From an uncultured Lachnospiraceae bacterium (GTDB lineage Bacteria > Bacillota > Clostridia > Lachnospirales > Lachnospiraceae), in assembly GCA_910585825.1 (NCBI GenBank), contig CAJUEY010000008.1, positions 1 through 64,000 of the forward strand: DNA of 64,000 nucleotides. The letters run 5' to 3'. A program made the position numbers and the translations under genes. Below, in pieces: positions 33,379-42,433 of this stretch. Each line of letters opens with the position of its first letter. The stretch's first letter is position 1. The notes below the pieces were generated by a model. It was not told the DNA's origin. It saw only the letters and a list, made by a program, of their open reading frames with translations, and made no database searches.

Positions 33379-34839
33379 CTATGCTGTCAAATCCACCTGA
33401 TTTCCATTGTCCTTCATAATCTGCGCCGCCAGCTGTTCTTCCTCTGACATCAGACCGGAAAGACCATCCAGTTCATTTAAGTTCAGACTTCTTCTGGTTC
33501 CTTTTTTGGATTCCTGCATTTGCTGCTGCATCTGCTCTTCTTCTCTGGCATTTTCTTCTAAGTTCTGCTCAAACTCATGGGCTCCAACTGTCACTTCAAT
33601 CGCATCTACTTTAATTCCCTGCTGATTCAAGCTCTGCCGTAATTCCACAAGCTGTACTTCCAAAGCCTCTTTGACGGCTGCATTCTGAACTGTAATCTGT
33701 GCCCGAATGACGCCCTCCCGCTCTGAAATATTCAGATAGAGCTTGCCAAGATTCTCCGGATTCAACTGCATTTCCATGGAAGTTTCTGCTGCTGAAATTG
33801 TTACCCGGACATTTTTGGCAATCTGATCAATCAGATCAAATGCATCCACCTGGCTGGTGTAAGGCTGCACGGATTCCTCAGGAAGTATAAACTCTTCTGT
33901 TCGTATGGACTGCTGCTCTGCAAAAACGTGCTCGGCATGTGTTATATTTTTGCCGCCGTCTCTGGAACGATCCATAAGACCTTGCTCGTCTGCGGAAGAA
34001 GATTCTGCCTCGTCTTTGGCGCCGGCATTCATTTCTTCTGCGGATTTTGTTTCTTCCACAATTTTTTCGGATTCTCTGTTCATTCCAGCGCCTTCTTCCG
34101 GATCAGCTGTTTCTGTCTGTTCCTTTACAAGTGTAATATTCGCCGGATTTTCTTCCATCAATCCGTTTTCATCTGAAATCACCGGATTTAACTGTTCCCC
34201 TTTGGATTCTGTCACAGACTCCATATCAGAAACTTCAACCTGTTCGGTTTGATCCCATGCTTCACACAGTAGATTCCATTCCTCTTTGGTTACGCCGAGT
34301 TCTCCACACAAAGCTTCTGTTTCTGACATTACCTGTTCCATAATATTCTGAAATACATCACTTGCAAACAGTGTTCCAATGTCTTGCCCTGTCAGCTCCT
34401 GTACCAAGAGCGCCAGATCCTGTAAATTTCTGACATCTAAAATGTTCATTCCCAATGCTTCCATTGCTGCGGAAATCTCTTCATCTGTCACTCCAAGCTC
34501 ATCTTTTAAAATACTTCGTATCTCCTCTTCATAAGCCTGCAGCGCATCTGCCGCCTCCGTCTGAACCTCTTCCGGCGTTGCCGTTTTTTGTATGGATATG
34601 TTTTTGGCTGTACCGGTATATGCATCATATGGCGTGCCTGATTTTTGAGCTGCATCTGCATAAAACTGCATCTGCTTTGAATCTGCAGCTGCATTCATAT
34701 TCGACAAGCCGTTGCGGCTCATCAGCTCCATAAAACTGCCGGAAAAATCCTGCTCCGGTTCTTTGCCCAAAGACCCAGTCTTTAAATTAGCCTTAATTTG
34801 TAAAATTCCTTTTACAATTCCGGAAATCTCTGTTCCCAT
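33379..34839 (-). CDS. fliK: Flagellar hook-length control protein FliK
   Basis: A 486-residue FliK. The N-terminal two thirds are variable, acidic and mostly disordered or helical; the C-terminal Flg_hook domain (~350-440) has MQLNPENLGKLYLNISEREGVIRAQI and VELRQSLNQQGIKVDAIEVTVG, of which the conserved LxPxxLGxLxVxL-like pattern is clear. It is the molecular ruler that signals FlhB to switch substrate. AGGAGG site before ATG 34839. It lies between the motE-like gene and flgD as expected. Confidence 0.92.
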   Translation of the reverse strand: MGTEISGIVKGILQIKANLKTGSLGKEPEQDFSGSFMELMSRNGLSNMNAAADSKQMQFYADAAQKSGTPYDAYTGTAKNISIQKTATPEEVQTEAADALQAYEEEIRSILKDELGVTDEEISAAMEALGMNILDVRNLQDLALLVQELTGQDIGTLFASDVFQNIMEQVMSETEALCGELGVTKEEWNLLCEAWDQTEQVEVSDMESVTESKGEQLNPVISDENGLMEENPANITLVKEQTETADPEEGAGMNRESEKIVEETKSAEEMNAGAKDEAESSSADEQGLMDRSRDGGKNITHAEHVFAEQQSIRTEEFILPEESVQPYTSQVDAFDLIDQIAKNVRVTISAAETSMEMQLNPENLGKLYLNISEREGVIRAQITVQNAAVKEALEVQLVELRQSLNQQGIKVDAIEVTVGAHEFEQNLEENAREEEQMQQQMQESKKGTRRSLNLNELDGLSGLMSEEEQLAAQIMKDNGNQVDLTA

Positions 34840-34865
34840 CTCTTTTCGCCTCCTTTCTGTCAGAT

Positions 34866-34880
34866 ATACCCATTGGGTAT
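34866..34880. repeat. Small GGGTAT hairpin, copy C
   Basis: Palindrome ATACCC-ATT-GGGTAT in the 44-bp gap between the motE-like stop codon and the fliK start, reading downstream on the minus strand as AAATACCCAATGGGTATATCTG and then the fliK ribosome binding site. Note that relative to minus-strand transcription it lies just after fliK's 5' neighbour in coordinates: it is located upstream of the fliK ATG, so it is in the fliK leader. Same stem as copies A and D. Confidence 0.55.
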
Positions 34881-34883
34881 TTT

Positions 34884-35801
34884 TTATTTATTAGATTCAG
34901 AGGGATTCATGATTTTGGTCAGCTTAGCCGCTGTCTCCGCATTCATGGCCCCCAGAATACTCGAACTGGAATCTGTATCCATGGCTTTTAATATCTTGGC
35001 CACTAAGTTCAGATCGCCTTTCATAGTATCGAAAATGGCCGCCGCCTGTTTGGGTTTCATGGAAGAATACATACTGACATATTGTTCCAATTCTTCGTCC
35101 TGCTGCTGCTGTTCCAATACCTGTTTATAAATCGCCTCTGCATTGGCGGGATCGATACTTTCATAAAATTCCTTATATGTATTTATATCGGGCGCCTGAT
35201 CTGAAAACACAACCTCTTCATCAAATTTCTGTTTCAGTTCCTCAAAGGCTGCCTCTTTTGCTTTGTACTCTTCTAACTGGGCAGACTGTTCTTTTAATGT
35301 TTCATTTTTATTCTGGCTCTCTGTTTTGGCATTTCTTTCATTCTGAAGTTCGGTTTCAAGAGCTTTGATCCTTGCAACCGCCTCATCCAAAGTAGCGTAA
35401 GGCTGTTCTGTACTGCCCTCTGCCACAAATGTTTCATCGTCTGTATCCGGCAGTATCCGGTTTACATACGGCACATCTTCCAAAAGAGGTTTTAATACGG
35501 TGGAGCCAAAACCGCCCACGTCCATTTTTACCAGCAAAGCGAGAATCGCAAGCCATATTGCAATGATTACAATTGTCACAAGGAATACAGCCAGCTTGCT
35601 TCCGCCCCCCTCTTCCTCATAATCCGTCTCTGCATCTAATGCTCTTTGAATTTCTTCCGGGGATGCCCCTGCCTTTTCCAGCTGCCTTCTTCGTTTTTCT
35701 GCTTTCTTTGCCGCTTTTTCTGCTTTTTTGGCCTCTTTTGCAGCTTTCTTTGCTGCTTTTGTGTCCTCTGCTTCTTCCGGTATTGTATTCTTATCTGCCA
35801 T
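34884..35801 (-). CDS. MotE/YlxF-like flagellar membrane protein
   Basis: A 305-residue protein. A cytoplasmic N-terminus of ~70 residues is a highly charged Ala-Lys-Glu helix (AKKAAKEAKKAEKAAKKAEK), then one transmembrane segment (~72-95), an extracytoplasmic coiled coil (~140-200), and a C-terminal MgtE_N-like domain (YVSMYSSMKPKQAAAIFDTM ... ILGAMNAETAAKLTKIM) as in MotE and B. subtilis YlxF. It occupies the ylxF position between fliJ and fliK. ATG 35801 follows AGGCGGTG; a GTG inside that site was rejected. MotE in alpha-proteobacteria is a MotC chaperone; the role of the Gram-positive form is unproven. Confidence 0.8.
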   Translation of the reverse strand: MADKNTIPEEAEDTKAAKKAAKEAKKAEKAAKKAEKRRRQLEKAGASPEEIQRALDAETDYEEEGGGSKLAVFLVTIVIIAIWLAILALLVKMDVGGFGSTVLKPLLEDVPYVNRILPDTDDETFVAEGSTEQPYATLDEAVARIKALETELQNERNAKTESQNKNETLKEQSAQLEEYKAKEAAFEELKQKFDEEVVFSDQAPDINTYKEFYESIDPANAEAIYKQVLEQQQQDEELEQYVSMYSSMKPKQAAAIFDTMKGDLNLVAKILKAMDTDSSSSILGAMNAETAAKLTKIMNPSESNK

Positions 35802-35816
35802 ATTTTTCACCGCCTG

Positions 35817-36263
35817 TTATTCTTCATTATGATGATAGGTATAACTCACTAACTCGTCTACCTCTTTTTTCTCTTCATACGCCAATTCCATTTTGAACTC
35901 CTCAAATTTCTTTTCTCGAAGCTTTTCGTATGTTTTTCTCTCGATCATGACTTCATTTAATCTCTTCCGAACAACTTCTAACTGCTTTTCTGCTTTATGT
36001 ACATTCAGCATCTGCCCACGGATTCTGGTCTTCATGGTTTCTACAGCTTTTCGGCAGGCATTCACTTCCACCAGATCTATCGTTCCTTCCAGAAGCTTTC
36101 TGGCCTGCCTGTCATATCCGGCTTTCTGAAGAATCAAATCCTGAAGTATTTCCTGCTCTTCGGCAAGTTTCGCCGAGGCCAGCCCAAAAGCAATCTTCTC
36201 CTGGCTTTCCAGCTTTTCTTTGATATTTAGCACACTTTGTAATTGATACTGAAATTTGGCCAT
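35817..36263 (-). CDS. fliJ: Flagellar export chaperone FliJ
   Basis: A 148-residue, almost entirely helical coiled-coil protein beginning MAKFQYQLQSVLNIKEKLE, the typical FliJ opening. FliJ links the FliI ATPase ring to FlhA and recycles export chaperones. ATG 36263 lies six bases after AAGGTG; an upstream TTG was rejected. The gene starts 10 bp after the fliI stop. Confidence 0.88.
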   Translation of the reverse strand: MAKFQYQLQSVLNIKEKLESQEKIAFGLASAKLAEEQEILQDLILQKAGYDRQARKLLEGTIDLVEVNACRKAVETMKTRIRGQMLNVHKAEKQLEVVRKRLNEVMIERKTYEKLREKKFEEFKMELAYEEKKEVDELVSYTYHHNEE

Positions 36264-36273
36264 TCCATTCACC

Positions 36274-37593
36274 TTATTCTGCAAAGAGGCTTTCTAACAT
36301 CTGTTCTTCCTCTTCAAATTCAAACTTCTCCATGGTATCCTGCACCAAAAAGGTATTTACTGCGTCTATTTTGGAAATCGCGTAATCAATTCCGGGATTG
36401 GAGCCCCGTTTGTACGCTCCGATATTAATCAGATCCTCCGCCTCCTGATAAGTGGCAAGCACATTTCGCAATTTTCCCGCCGCCCCCTTGTGATCTTTGG
36501 CGGCTATAGAACTCATAACCCTGGATATGCTCTGCAAAACATCAATGGCCGGATAATGATTCCTGTGCCCCAGCTTTCTGGAAAGCACAATATGTCCGTC
36601 CAAAATACTTCTCGCCGTATCGGTAATCGGCTCATTCATATCATCGCCGTCTACTAAGACAGTGTACAATCCTGTAATAGAGCCTTTCTCCGCATTTCCG
36701 GCCCTCTCTAAAAGCTTTGGCATTTCTGAGTATACACTGGGGGGATATCCTCTTGTAACAGGCGGCTCCCCCGAGGCAAGACCGATTTCTCTCTGCGCCA
36801 TGGAAAAACGCGTCAGGGAGTCCATCATCAAAAGAACGTCTTTTCCCTGATCTCTGAAATATTCTGCAATCGCCGTAGCTGTTTTCGCCGCTTTATTTCG
36901 GATCAATGCCGGTTTATCGGAAGTTGCCACGACAACCACTGAACGTCTCATTCCTTCTTCGCCTAAATCCCGTTCAATAAATTCCCGTACTTCCCTGCCC
37001 CGCTCGCCGATGAGCGCAATCACATTGATATCTGCTCTGGTATTTCTGGCAAACATTCCCATTAAGGTACTTTTTCCCACGCCGGAACCTGCAAAAATAC
37101 CGATTCTCTGTCCTTTTCCTACCGTAATCAGTCCATCCACAGCTTTGACGCCCAGAGGAAGAACCTCATCTATAATCTTCCGTTTCATGGGGTCCGGAGA
37201 AGGCGCTTCTACCGGATATTCTTTCCCATGCAGCATTTCAGGCAGTCCTTCAATCCTTCCAATTCCGTCTACCATATGCCCCAGAAGCTCATCTCCCGCC
37301 ACGACAGACAACGGATGTCCTGTATTTTCCACAGTGCATCCGACCCCCAGGCCTTCTACACTTTCATAAGGCATCAAAAGCAGGCGGTTGTCTCGTATCC
37401 CGACTACCTCCGCCATTACAGAATTATCCTGATCAATCACGATGCGGCATAAGTCATTTAATTTTGCATCCGGTCCTACGGATTCAATTGTCAATCCTAC
37501 AATTTTTACCACTTTTCCAAGGCGGTCAAAATAGGTACGATCTGCCAGTTGTAAATATTTATCAAAATTATATGCCACGTTTCTCATCCTCAC
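36274..37593 (-). CDS. fliI: Flagellum-specific ATPase FliI
   Basis: A 439-residue F1-beta-like ATPase of the flagellar export apparatus. Walker A AGSGVGKST at 168-176, the DCCC-like lid region, VLLMMDSLTRFSMAQREIGLASGEPP with Walker B, and the typical LLERAGN and GSITGLYTVLVDGDDMNEP motifs. It forms a hexamer with FliH and FliJ and energises substrate loading. Start overlaps the fliH stop by 4 bp. Confidence 0.97.
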   Translation of the reverse strand: MRMRNVAYNFDKYLQLADRTYFDRLGKVVKIVGLTIESVGPDAKLNDLCRIVIDQDNSVMAEVVGIRDNRLLLMPYESVEGLGVGCTVENTGHPLSVVAGDELLGHMVDGIGRIEGLPEMLHGKEYPVEAPSPDPMKRKIIDEVLPLGVKAVDGLITVGKGQRIGIFAGSGVGKSTLMGMFARNTRADINVIALIGERGREVREFIERDLGEEGMRRSVVVVATSDKPALIRNKAAKTATAIAEYFRDQGKDVLLMMDSLTRFSMAQREIGLASGEPPVTRGYPPSVYSEMPKLLERAGNAEKGSITGLYTVLVDGDDMNEPITDTARSILDGHIVLSRKLGHRNHYPAIDVLQSISRVMSSIAAKDHKGAAGKLRNVLATYQEAEDLINIGAYKRGSNPGIDYAISKIDAVNTFLVQDTMEKFEFEEEEQMLESLFAE

Positions 37594-38381
37594 GCACTTA
37601 ATGATCTCAAATCCTTTATTAAGTTCTTAAGCTGCACATCCATGCTGCAGTCAAATACCCCAGTTTCTGTCTCAATTATGCATTGATTTCCCGATAAAGC
37701 AATATCGGAAACAATTTCAAGAGACATGTCATGTCCTACCCTGTCTAAAATTTCTTCTTTATGGAATTCTATAAATTCTTTTTGATCTATCCCTATCCGG
37801 ATTCGGAAACTTTTTGACCCCTCTATGTTGGCAATGGCATTGCCAACCAGATAAAGCAAAATTTCTCTTTTGTCTTTGAATTGGATATGGAAGACTTTTT
37901 CTACAACGGTCAGGATTACATCCAAAAGTTTGGGTTCCAGCTCCTGCATCTGCATTTCATAATTGTCCTGGCGTTTCTGCTCCAGACGCTCCAATTCTTC
38001 CTGTTTCTGCTGATATTCTGCCTCCAGGGTTTCCTGTGCCTGATGAAACCCTTCTTCATATCCCTGTTTGCCGCCTTCTTCTTTGGCTCTGGCAAACATC
38101 TCTTCCGCCTCTGTTTTTGCGGAAGAAAGCATCGAATCCGCCTTTTCTCCGGCCTCCTGTAATATCTGTTCCGCCTCGTCTTTGGCTTTCTGTATAACTT
38201 CTGCCGGATCTTCTTCTACCTTGTCGGCAATCATCTCTAAATTCTGAAATTCATCACTTGATCCATTGTTCTGCTGCCTGGCCAGTCTGGCAAGTTTCTG
38301 CTCCACCATGGAATTATAATCCATGACCCGGATATTCTGCTGCTGTTCAATGGTATTATATTGTTTAAACAGATTAGACAA
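37590..38381 (-). CDS. fliH: Flagellar assembly protein FliH
   Basis: A 263-residue protein with a long helical, Glu/Gln/Lys-rich central part (~55-165) and a C-terminal domain like the F1 delta subunit (LEPKLLDVILTVVEKVFHI ... IEFHKEEILDRV). It is the FliI regulator and anchors FliI to the C ring. The TTG at 38381 is preferred because the GTG at 38393 overlaps its own GGAGG site; the TTG gives MSNLFKQYNT, like other FliH starts. It overlaps the end of fliG by 8 bp. Confidence 0.88.
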   Translation of the reverse strand: MSNLFKQYNTIEQQQNIRVMDYNSMVEQKLARLARQQNNGSSDEFQNLEMIADKVEEDPAEVIQKAKDEAEQILQEAGEKADSMLSSAKTEAEEMFARAKEEGGKQGYEEGFHQAQETLEAEYQQKQEELERLEQKRQDNYEMQMQELEPKLLDVILTVVEKVFHIQFKDKREILLYLVGNAIANIEGSKSFRIRIGIDQKEFIEFHKEEILDRVGHDMSLEIVSDIALSGNQCIIETETGVFDCSMDVQLKNLIKDLRSLSA

Positions 38382-39381
38382 CGATCTCGTCACCTCCGCC
38401 TCTGGAAATTACGATTTCACCAGAGTCTTCTAATTTACGAATGACACCAACAATCTTCTGCTGTGCCTCTTCCACATCTTTCATACGAACAGGTCCCATA
38501 AATTCCATGTCCTCTCTGATCATAGATGCAAGACGTTTGGAGAGATTCTTGAAGATGGTATTCTGAACCTCTTCATTTGCACTCTTAAGGGCAATCGAAA
38601 GATCGCTGTTATCCACATCGCGAAGCACACGCTGAATTGCACGGTCATCAAGCAGCATAATATCTTCGAATACGAACATCTTCTTGCGGATTTCGTCTGC
38701 CAATTCCGGCTCTTCGATCTCTAAAGATTCCATAATATGTTTCTCTGTAGAGCGGTCTACTGTATTTAAAATGTTGACAATGGCATCTACACCGCCCACA
38801 ATCGTGTAATCCTGATTGATCAGAGAAGATAACTTTCTTTCCAATACGCGTTCTACCTCTTTCACAACATCCGGAGACGTCCGGTCCATGGTTGCTATTC
38901 TCTTAGCGACATCCGACTGCACTTCTGATGAAAGGGCGCTCATGATCATAGCCGCCTGTGCCGGCGTCAGATAAGATAAAATCATAGCAATCGTCTGGGG
39001 ATGCTCGTCCTGAATAAAGTTCAGCACCTGGCTGGGATCTGTCTTACGGACAAATTCAAAGGGACGAACCTGTAAGGAGGCTGTCAGTTTTGAAATAACC
39101 TCCTGAGCTTTTTCTCCGCCCAGGGCTTTATCCAGTAATTCTTTGGCATATGTAATACCGCCCTCTGCAATATACTGCTGAGCCAGGCACACCTGATAAA
39201 ATTCCTCCAGAACTTTTTCTTTTACCTGAGGAGCCACGCTCCTTGTATTTGCAATTTCCAGTGTCAATTCTTCAATTTCTTCTTCTTTCAAATGCTTAAA
39301 AATATCCGCTGACTTTTCCGGTCCTAATGCGATCAGTAACACCGCAGCCTTTTGGACTCCCGTTAATTCTTCGCTGCTCAT
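38374..39381 (-). CDS. fliG: Flagellar motor switch protein FliG
   Basis: A 335-residue FliG with the three armadillo-like domains. Marks are LIALGPEKSADIFKHLKEEEIEELTLEIA, FIQDEHPQTIAMILSYL (EHPQT motif), and the C-terminal torque ring region FEDIMLLDDRAIQRVLRDVDNSDLSIALK with the charged residues that meet MotA (all quoted in part). ATG 39381 lies eleven bases after GAGGAG; a GTG within the site was rejected. It begins two bases after the fliF stop. Confidence 0.97.
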   Translation of the reverse strand: MSSEELTGVQKAAVLLIALGPEKSADIFKHLKEEEIEELTLEIANTRSVAPQVKEKVLEEFYQVCLAQQYIAEGGITYAKELLDKALGGEKAQEVISKLTASLQVRPFEFVRKTDPSQVLNFIQDEHPQTIAMILSYLTPAQAAMIMSALSSEVQSDVAKRIATMDRTSPDVVKEVERVLERKLSSLINQDYTIVGGVDAIVNILNTVDRSTEKHIMESLEIEEPELADEIRKKMFVFEDIMLLDDRAIQRVLRDVDNSDLSIALKSANEEVQNTIFKNLSKRLASMIREDMEFMGPVRMKDVEEAQQKIVGVIRKLEDSGEIVISRGGGDEIVV

Positions 39382-39383
39382 CT

Positions 39384-40997
39384 TTAATCCCACTCCTCAT
39401 TCAACCAGTTACGCAGCAGCGACGCCGCTGCCTCCGGATTGCCTTCTACAAATTTTTCGATCAAAATGCGCGTTTCTGATTTTTCTGAAAATCCGATATC
39501 CTGAAGAGATTCATCCAGCTCTTCCTGCTGTCTGGTTGTCTCAAGCAATGTTTCTACAGAAAGCTCCGGTTCCATTTCTTCTGCCGGCTGTTTTCTGGTG
39601 CTTCTAAATACAACAAATCCCAGCAACGCAAAAATCAGAACTGCCAGTACGATCTGCAGATAGTCTGCAATATCCCGTCCGCCGGCAGACGCATACTTAA
39701 AAAACGGCACATCATATGCAACGATTGTAATATTCTCTCTTGCAATTCCGGTTGCATTTGCTACCATATCATAAAACTCATCATCTACGGTTGTTTTGAC
39801 ACGATCGCTGTTTTGGGCTACAAATTCATCAAAAGACAAATCTGAAAGGGTTCCGTCTGCTTTTAAAGCCTGTTCATCATAAACTACATAGGAAGTCGCC
39901 ACAACGGAAATGGAAGAACTCTCAAAATCCACGGTTCCGCCGTCGTTCTTTCTTCTGGTAATCTCCTGACTGGTAAGATACTGCTCTTTGGACTCGCTGG
40001 TAGAAGAAGAGGTGATTTCAGAATCTGGCATCGTATATGTAGTATCCTGGTCGTTGCTGTCTGTGCCCGGAGTTCCCGCCGGACCCCCCTCCGCCTCTGA
40101 TTCAAATGTATTACGGCTGTCTAAATATCCCTGATCCCGTCCTTCATCTACATAATAACGCTGATTGGTGTAATCTTCTGTACTGAAATCCATAGCAAGG
40201 TTCAAACCGACTTCTACATTGTCGTATACATCCGTGCCAAGTACAATTCCTTTCACCTCATTCTTTACCATATTCTCCGTCTTGCTCTTTAATGACAACT
40301 GAGAATTGGCATTTCCAATGGATGTACTGCTGTCTCCCCCGGAAAAAAGCACATTTCCGGCGGAATCTAATAATAATATATTGTCTGTGGAATCATTTCC
40401 CACTTCCGTGGCCATAAACTTGGCAATTCCCGCTGCCTGTTCTTCTTCCAGATCTCCGTTCAGTTCCAGGATAACGCTGGCATATGTCTCCTGCCCCATG
40501 GAAATAATCGTTCCGTCCTCTTCCGGAATGGAAAGGGAAACCGAGGCGCTTGCCACGTTGGAAATTGTCTCAAGCTGATCTTCAAATTTCTTTTCCAGAT
40601 ACAGCTGGTATTTCTTGTTCTTATCGGATTCGGTGGTACTGAAACTTCCGTCAAACACATTGTCAATGCTGTAACCCTCTGTAGGAATACCGTTAGATCC
40701 CAGCAAAATGGACGCCGTAGACTCGTCCTTTTTGTTAACGGAAAACGTCAGTCCATCTGATGATATTTCTGTCTTGATGTTTTCTCCATCCAGAAGGTTC
40801 TTCACTTCCGACGCCTCTTTGGTGTTTTCACAGGTGATCAATGTAACCATATTCGGCCTATTCATAACAACTGCCAGTATCACCAGTGCTAATATAATAA
40901 CCGCCGTAATACTGATCAAAAGCGTTTTCTGCTTAATGGAAAATTTCTGCCACCATTCTTTTACTCGATTTAAAATATTCTGTACTCTCTCTGGCAT
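39384..40997 (-). CDS. fliF: Flagellar MS-ring protein FliF
   Basis: A 537-residue MS-ring protein with an N-terminal transmembrane segment (~22-45), ring-building domains (YscJ/FliF, ~50-230), a variable extracytoplasmic loop (~285-390) rich in Ser, Thr and Asp, a second transmembrane segment (~450-470) and the C-terminal FliG-binding tail EGNPEAAASLLRNWLNEEWD. It is the first membrane ring of the basal body and houses the export gate. Located between fliE and fliG. Confidence 0.96.
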   Translation of the reverse strand: MPERVQNILNRVKEWWQKFSIKQKTLLISITAVIILALVILAVVMNRPNMVTLITCENTKEASEVKNLLDGENIKTEISSDGLTFSVNKKDESTASILLGSNGIPTEGYSIDNVFDGSFSTTESDKNKKYQLYLEKKFEDQLETISNVASASVSLSIPEEDGTIISMGQETYASVILELNGDLEEEQAAGIAKFMATEVGNDSTDNILLLDSAGNVLFSGGDSSTSIGNANSQLSLKSKTENMVKNEVKGIVLGTDVYDNVEVGLNLAMDFSTEDYTNQRYYVDEGRDQGYLDSRNTFESEAEGGPAGTPGTDSNDQDTTYTMPDSEITSSSTSESKEQYLTSQEITRRKNDGGTVDFESSSISVVATSYVVYDEQALKADGTLSDLSFDEFVAQNSDRVKTTVDDEFYDMVANATGIARENITIVAYDVPFFKYASAGGRDIADYLQIVLAVLIFALLGFVVFRSTRKQPAEEMEPELSVETLLETTRQQEELDESLQDIGFSEKSETRILIEKFVEGNPEAAASLLRNWLNEEWD

Positions 40998-41016
40998 ATG
41001 TACCCCTACTTATTTG

Positions 41017-41334
41017 TTAAATTGACATATTCATAATTTCTTTGTATGCATCTAAGATCTTGTCCCTGACCGCAACCGTATACTGCAAAGCAATATTCGC
41101 CTTCTGCTGCGCCGCTGCCAGTTCATGGGTGCTGACCGCCTCGCCAAGGGCAAACTGAATCTCTGCTGATTCTGCAGCATTCTGATAATCATTGGTCTCG
41201 TTAATCATATTCATTGCCGCATCTAAAATAGAACCAAAACTCTTATCCTTCTCGCCTGAAGTTTCGTTTGTCTTATTCAGGCCGTATTGTGTAAGATAAT
41301 CCGGCGACACGCTATATAATGAATCTATGTTCAT
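41017..41334 (-). CDS. fliE: Flagellar hook-basal body adapter FliE
   Basis: A 105-residue helical protein; the C-terminal two thirds carry the FliE pattern (SFGSILDAAMNMINETNDYQ, then FALGEAVSTHELAAAQQKANIALQYTVAVRDKILDAYKEIM in part). It joins the MS ring/export gate to the rod. Standard position between flgC and fliF. Confidence 0.95.
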   Translation of the reverse strand: MNIDSLYSVSPDYLTQYGLNKTNETSGEKDKSFGSILDAAMNMINETNDYQNAAESAEIQFALGEAVSTHELAAAQQKANIALQYTVAVRDKILDAYKEIMNMSI

Positions 41335-41369
41335 CCTGCTGTTCCTCCTTGCATCAATTTATGTTCTTC

Positions 41370-41816
41370 TTATGATTTGCCTACCTGCAGCCCGGCCTGC
41401 GCCATAGCTTTTATGGCATTAAATGCTGTTACATTTGCCTCATAGCCTCTGCTGGCATCAATCAGATTCGTCATCTCTGTTACAATATTTACATTCGGGT
41501 AAGAAACATATCCGTTCTCATCTGCATCCGGATGGGAAGGATCGTAATTCATTATATAATCTGATTCTGTATCTTCCGCAACTTTTGTAACTTTAACACC
41601 GCCTCCGCCATACATACGGCCCCGCGTCCTTGCAAGCATCTCGCCAAAAGAACCGGAATCTTTTTCTGCAAAAGTCACAATCTTCCTGCGGTACGGCGTA
41701 CCGTCTTCTGTTCTGGTCGTATTCACATTCGCCACATTCTCCGCAATGATATCTGTGCGGAAACGTTCTGCTGTCATACCTGATGCACTGATATTAAATG
41801 CCTGAAACAATGCCAT
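41370..41816 (-). CDS. flgC: Flagellar rod protein FlgC
   Basis: A 148-residue proximal rod protein. N-terminal FNISASGMTAERFRTDIIAENVANVNT is the rod signature (shown in part), the C-terminal helix contains EMTNLIDASRGYEANVTAFNA. It is exported through the type III apparatus to form the rod with FlgB. Strong GAGGAGG site. Confidence 0.96.
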   Translation of the reverse strand: MALFQAFNISASGMTAERFRTDIIAENVANVNTTRTEDGTPYRRKIVTFAEKDSGSFGEMLARTRGRMYGGGGVKVTKVAEDTESDYIMNYDPSHPDADENGYVSYPNVNIVTEMTNLIDASRGYEANVTAFNAIKAMAQAGLQVGKS

Positions 41817-41847
41817 GAAATTTCCTCCTCATCTGATCTTTGTTCTG

Positions 41848-42237
41848 TTACTGCATAACTGCTTTCAGCCTGGAAAATTCCTGTGTCATGCTGTCTGTTA
41901 ACGCATCATAACGGATCTTCTCCGAAGCAAGCTCTACGTTTTCGGTATCTATGTCTACATTATTCTCATCGACTCGATAGGAATAGTTTGCAGAATCAAT
42001 ATATACTTTCGCGTTCAAACGGCTCAGATCTGCATGTTCCACCTTACTATCCAAAGTCTTGTACTTCATATTTCCCAGCTCCTGCCTCAGCACGCTCTGG
42101 AAGTCAACGTCCTTTCTTTTGTATCCTGGCGTATTCACATTGGCAAGATTGTTTATGATGGTTTCTTCTCTCTGCCAACTCGCATTAGCTGCCTTGTTTA
42201 AAACATTTATATAACTGTATACATTTGTTGAAAACAT
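41848..42237 (-). CDS. flgB: Flagellar rod protein FlgB
   Basis: A 129-residue rod protein, first gene of the fla/che region. It has the rod N-terminus NVLNKAANASWQREETIINNLANVNTPGYKRKDVDF (in part) and the C-terminal helix YDALTDSMTQEFSRLKAVMQ. ATG 42237 lies after AAAGGAG; longer upstream frames would translate the leader and the GGGTAT hairpin. A promoter region lies at 42333-42372. Confidence 0.95.
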   Translation of the reverse strand: MFSTNVYSYINVLNKAANASWQREETIINNLANVNTPGYKRKDVDFQSVLRQELGNMKYKTLDSKVEHADLSRLNAKVYIDSANYSYRVDENNVDIDTENVELASEKIRYDALTDSMTQEFSRLKAVMQ

Positions 42238-42290
42238 TCGCTGTGCCACTCCTTTCATATTTGATGCGCATCCTTCCTGCACACAGAAGG

Positions 42291-42305
42291 ATACCCAAAG
42301 GGTAT
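42291..42305. repeat. Small GGGTAT hairpin, copy D
   Basis: Palindrome ATACCC-AAA-GGGTAT in the transcribed leader of flgB. On the minus strand it reads AAATACCCTTTGGGTAT followed by CCTTCTGTGTG, similar to the CCCTTTATGTG flank of copies A and B. A second weak hairpin (ATCCTTC/GAAGGAT) overlaps its 3' side. Confidence 0.55.
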
Positions 42306-42332
42306 TTCTAACATCATACTCTGAAGACGCTA

Positions 42333-42372
42333 ATTATATTCTATGATAAATCATATTAGAAAAAAGCACAAG
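42333..42372 (-). promoter_or_regulatory. Promoter region of the fla/che operon
   Basis: Two overlapping sigma-A candidates on the minus strand: TTGTGC (42367-42372)-N18-TATCAT (42343-42348), and a perfect -10 TATAAT (42333-42338) with a weak -35 TTCTAA 17 bp upstream. A short inverted repeat TATGAT-AA-ATCATA (42342-42355) covers the first -10 and could be an operator. It lies about 100 bp upstream of flgB and downstream of the codY terminator. Confidence 0.5.
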
Positions 42373-42433
42373 TATTTTTTATCACTTTTTACACGATTTT
42401 GTACTTTACTGTCTTTTACGGCACTATATGTGT

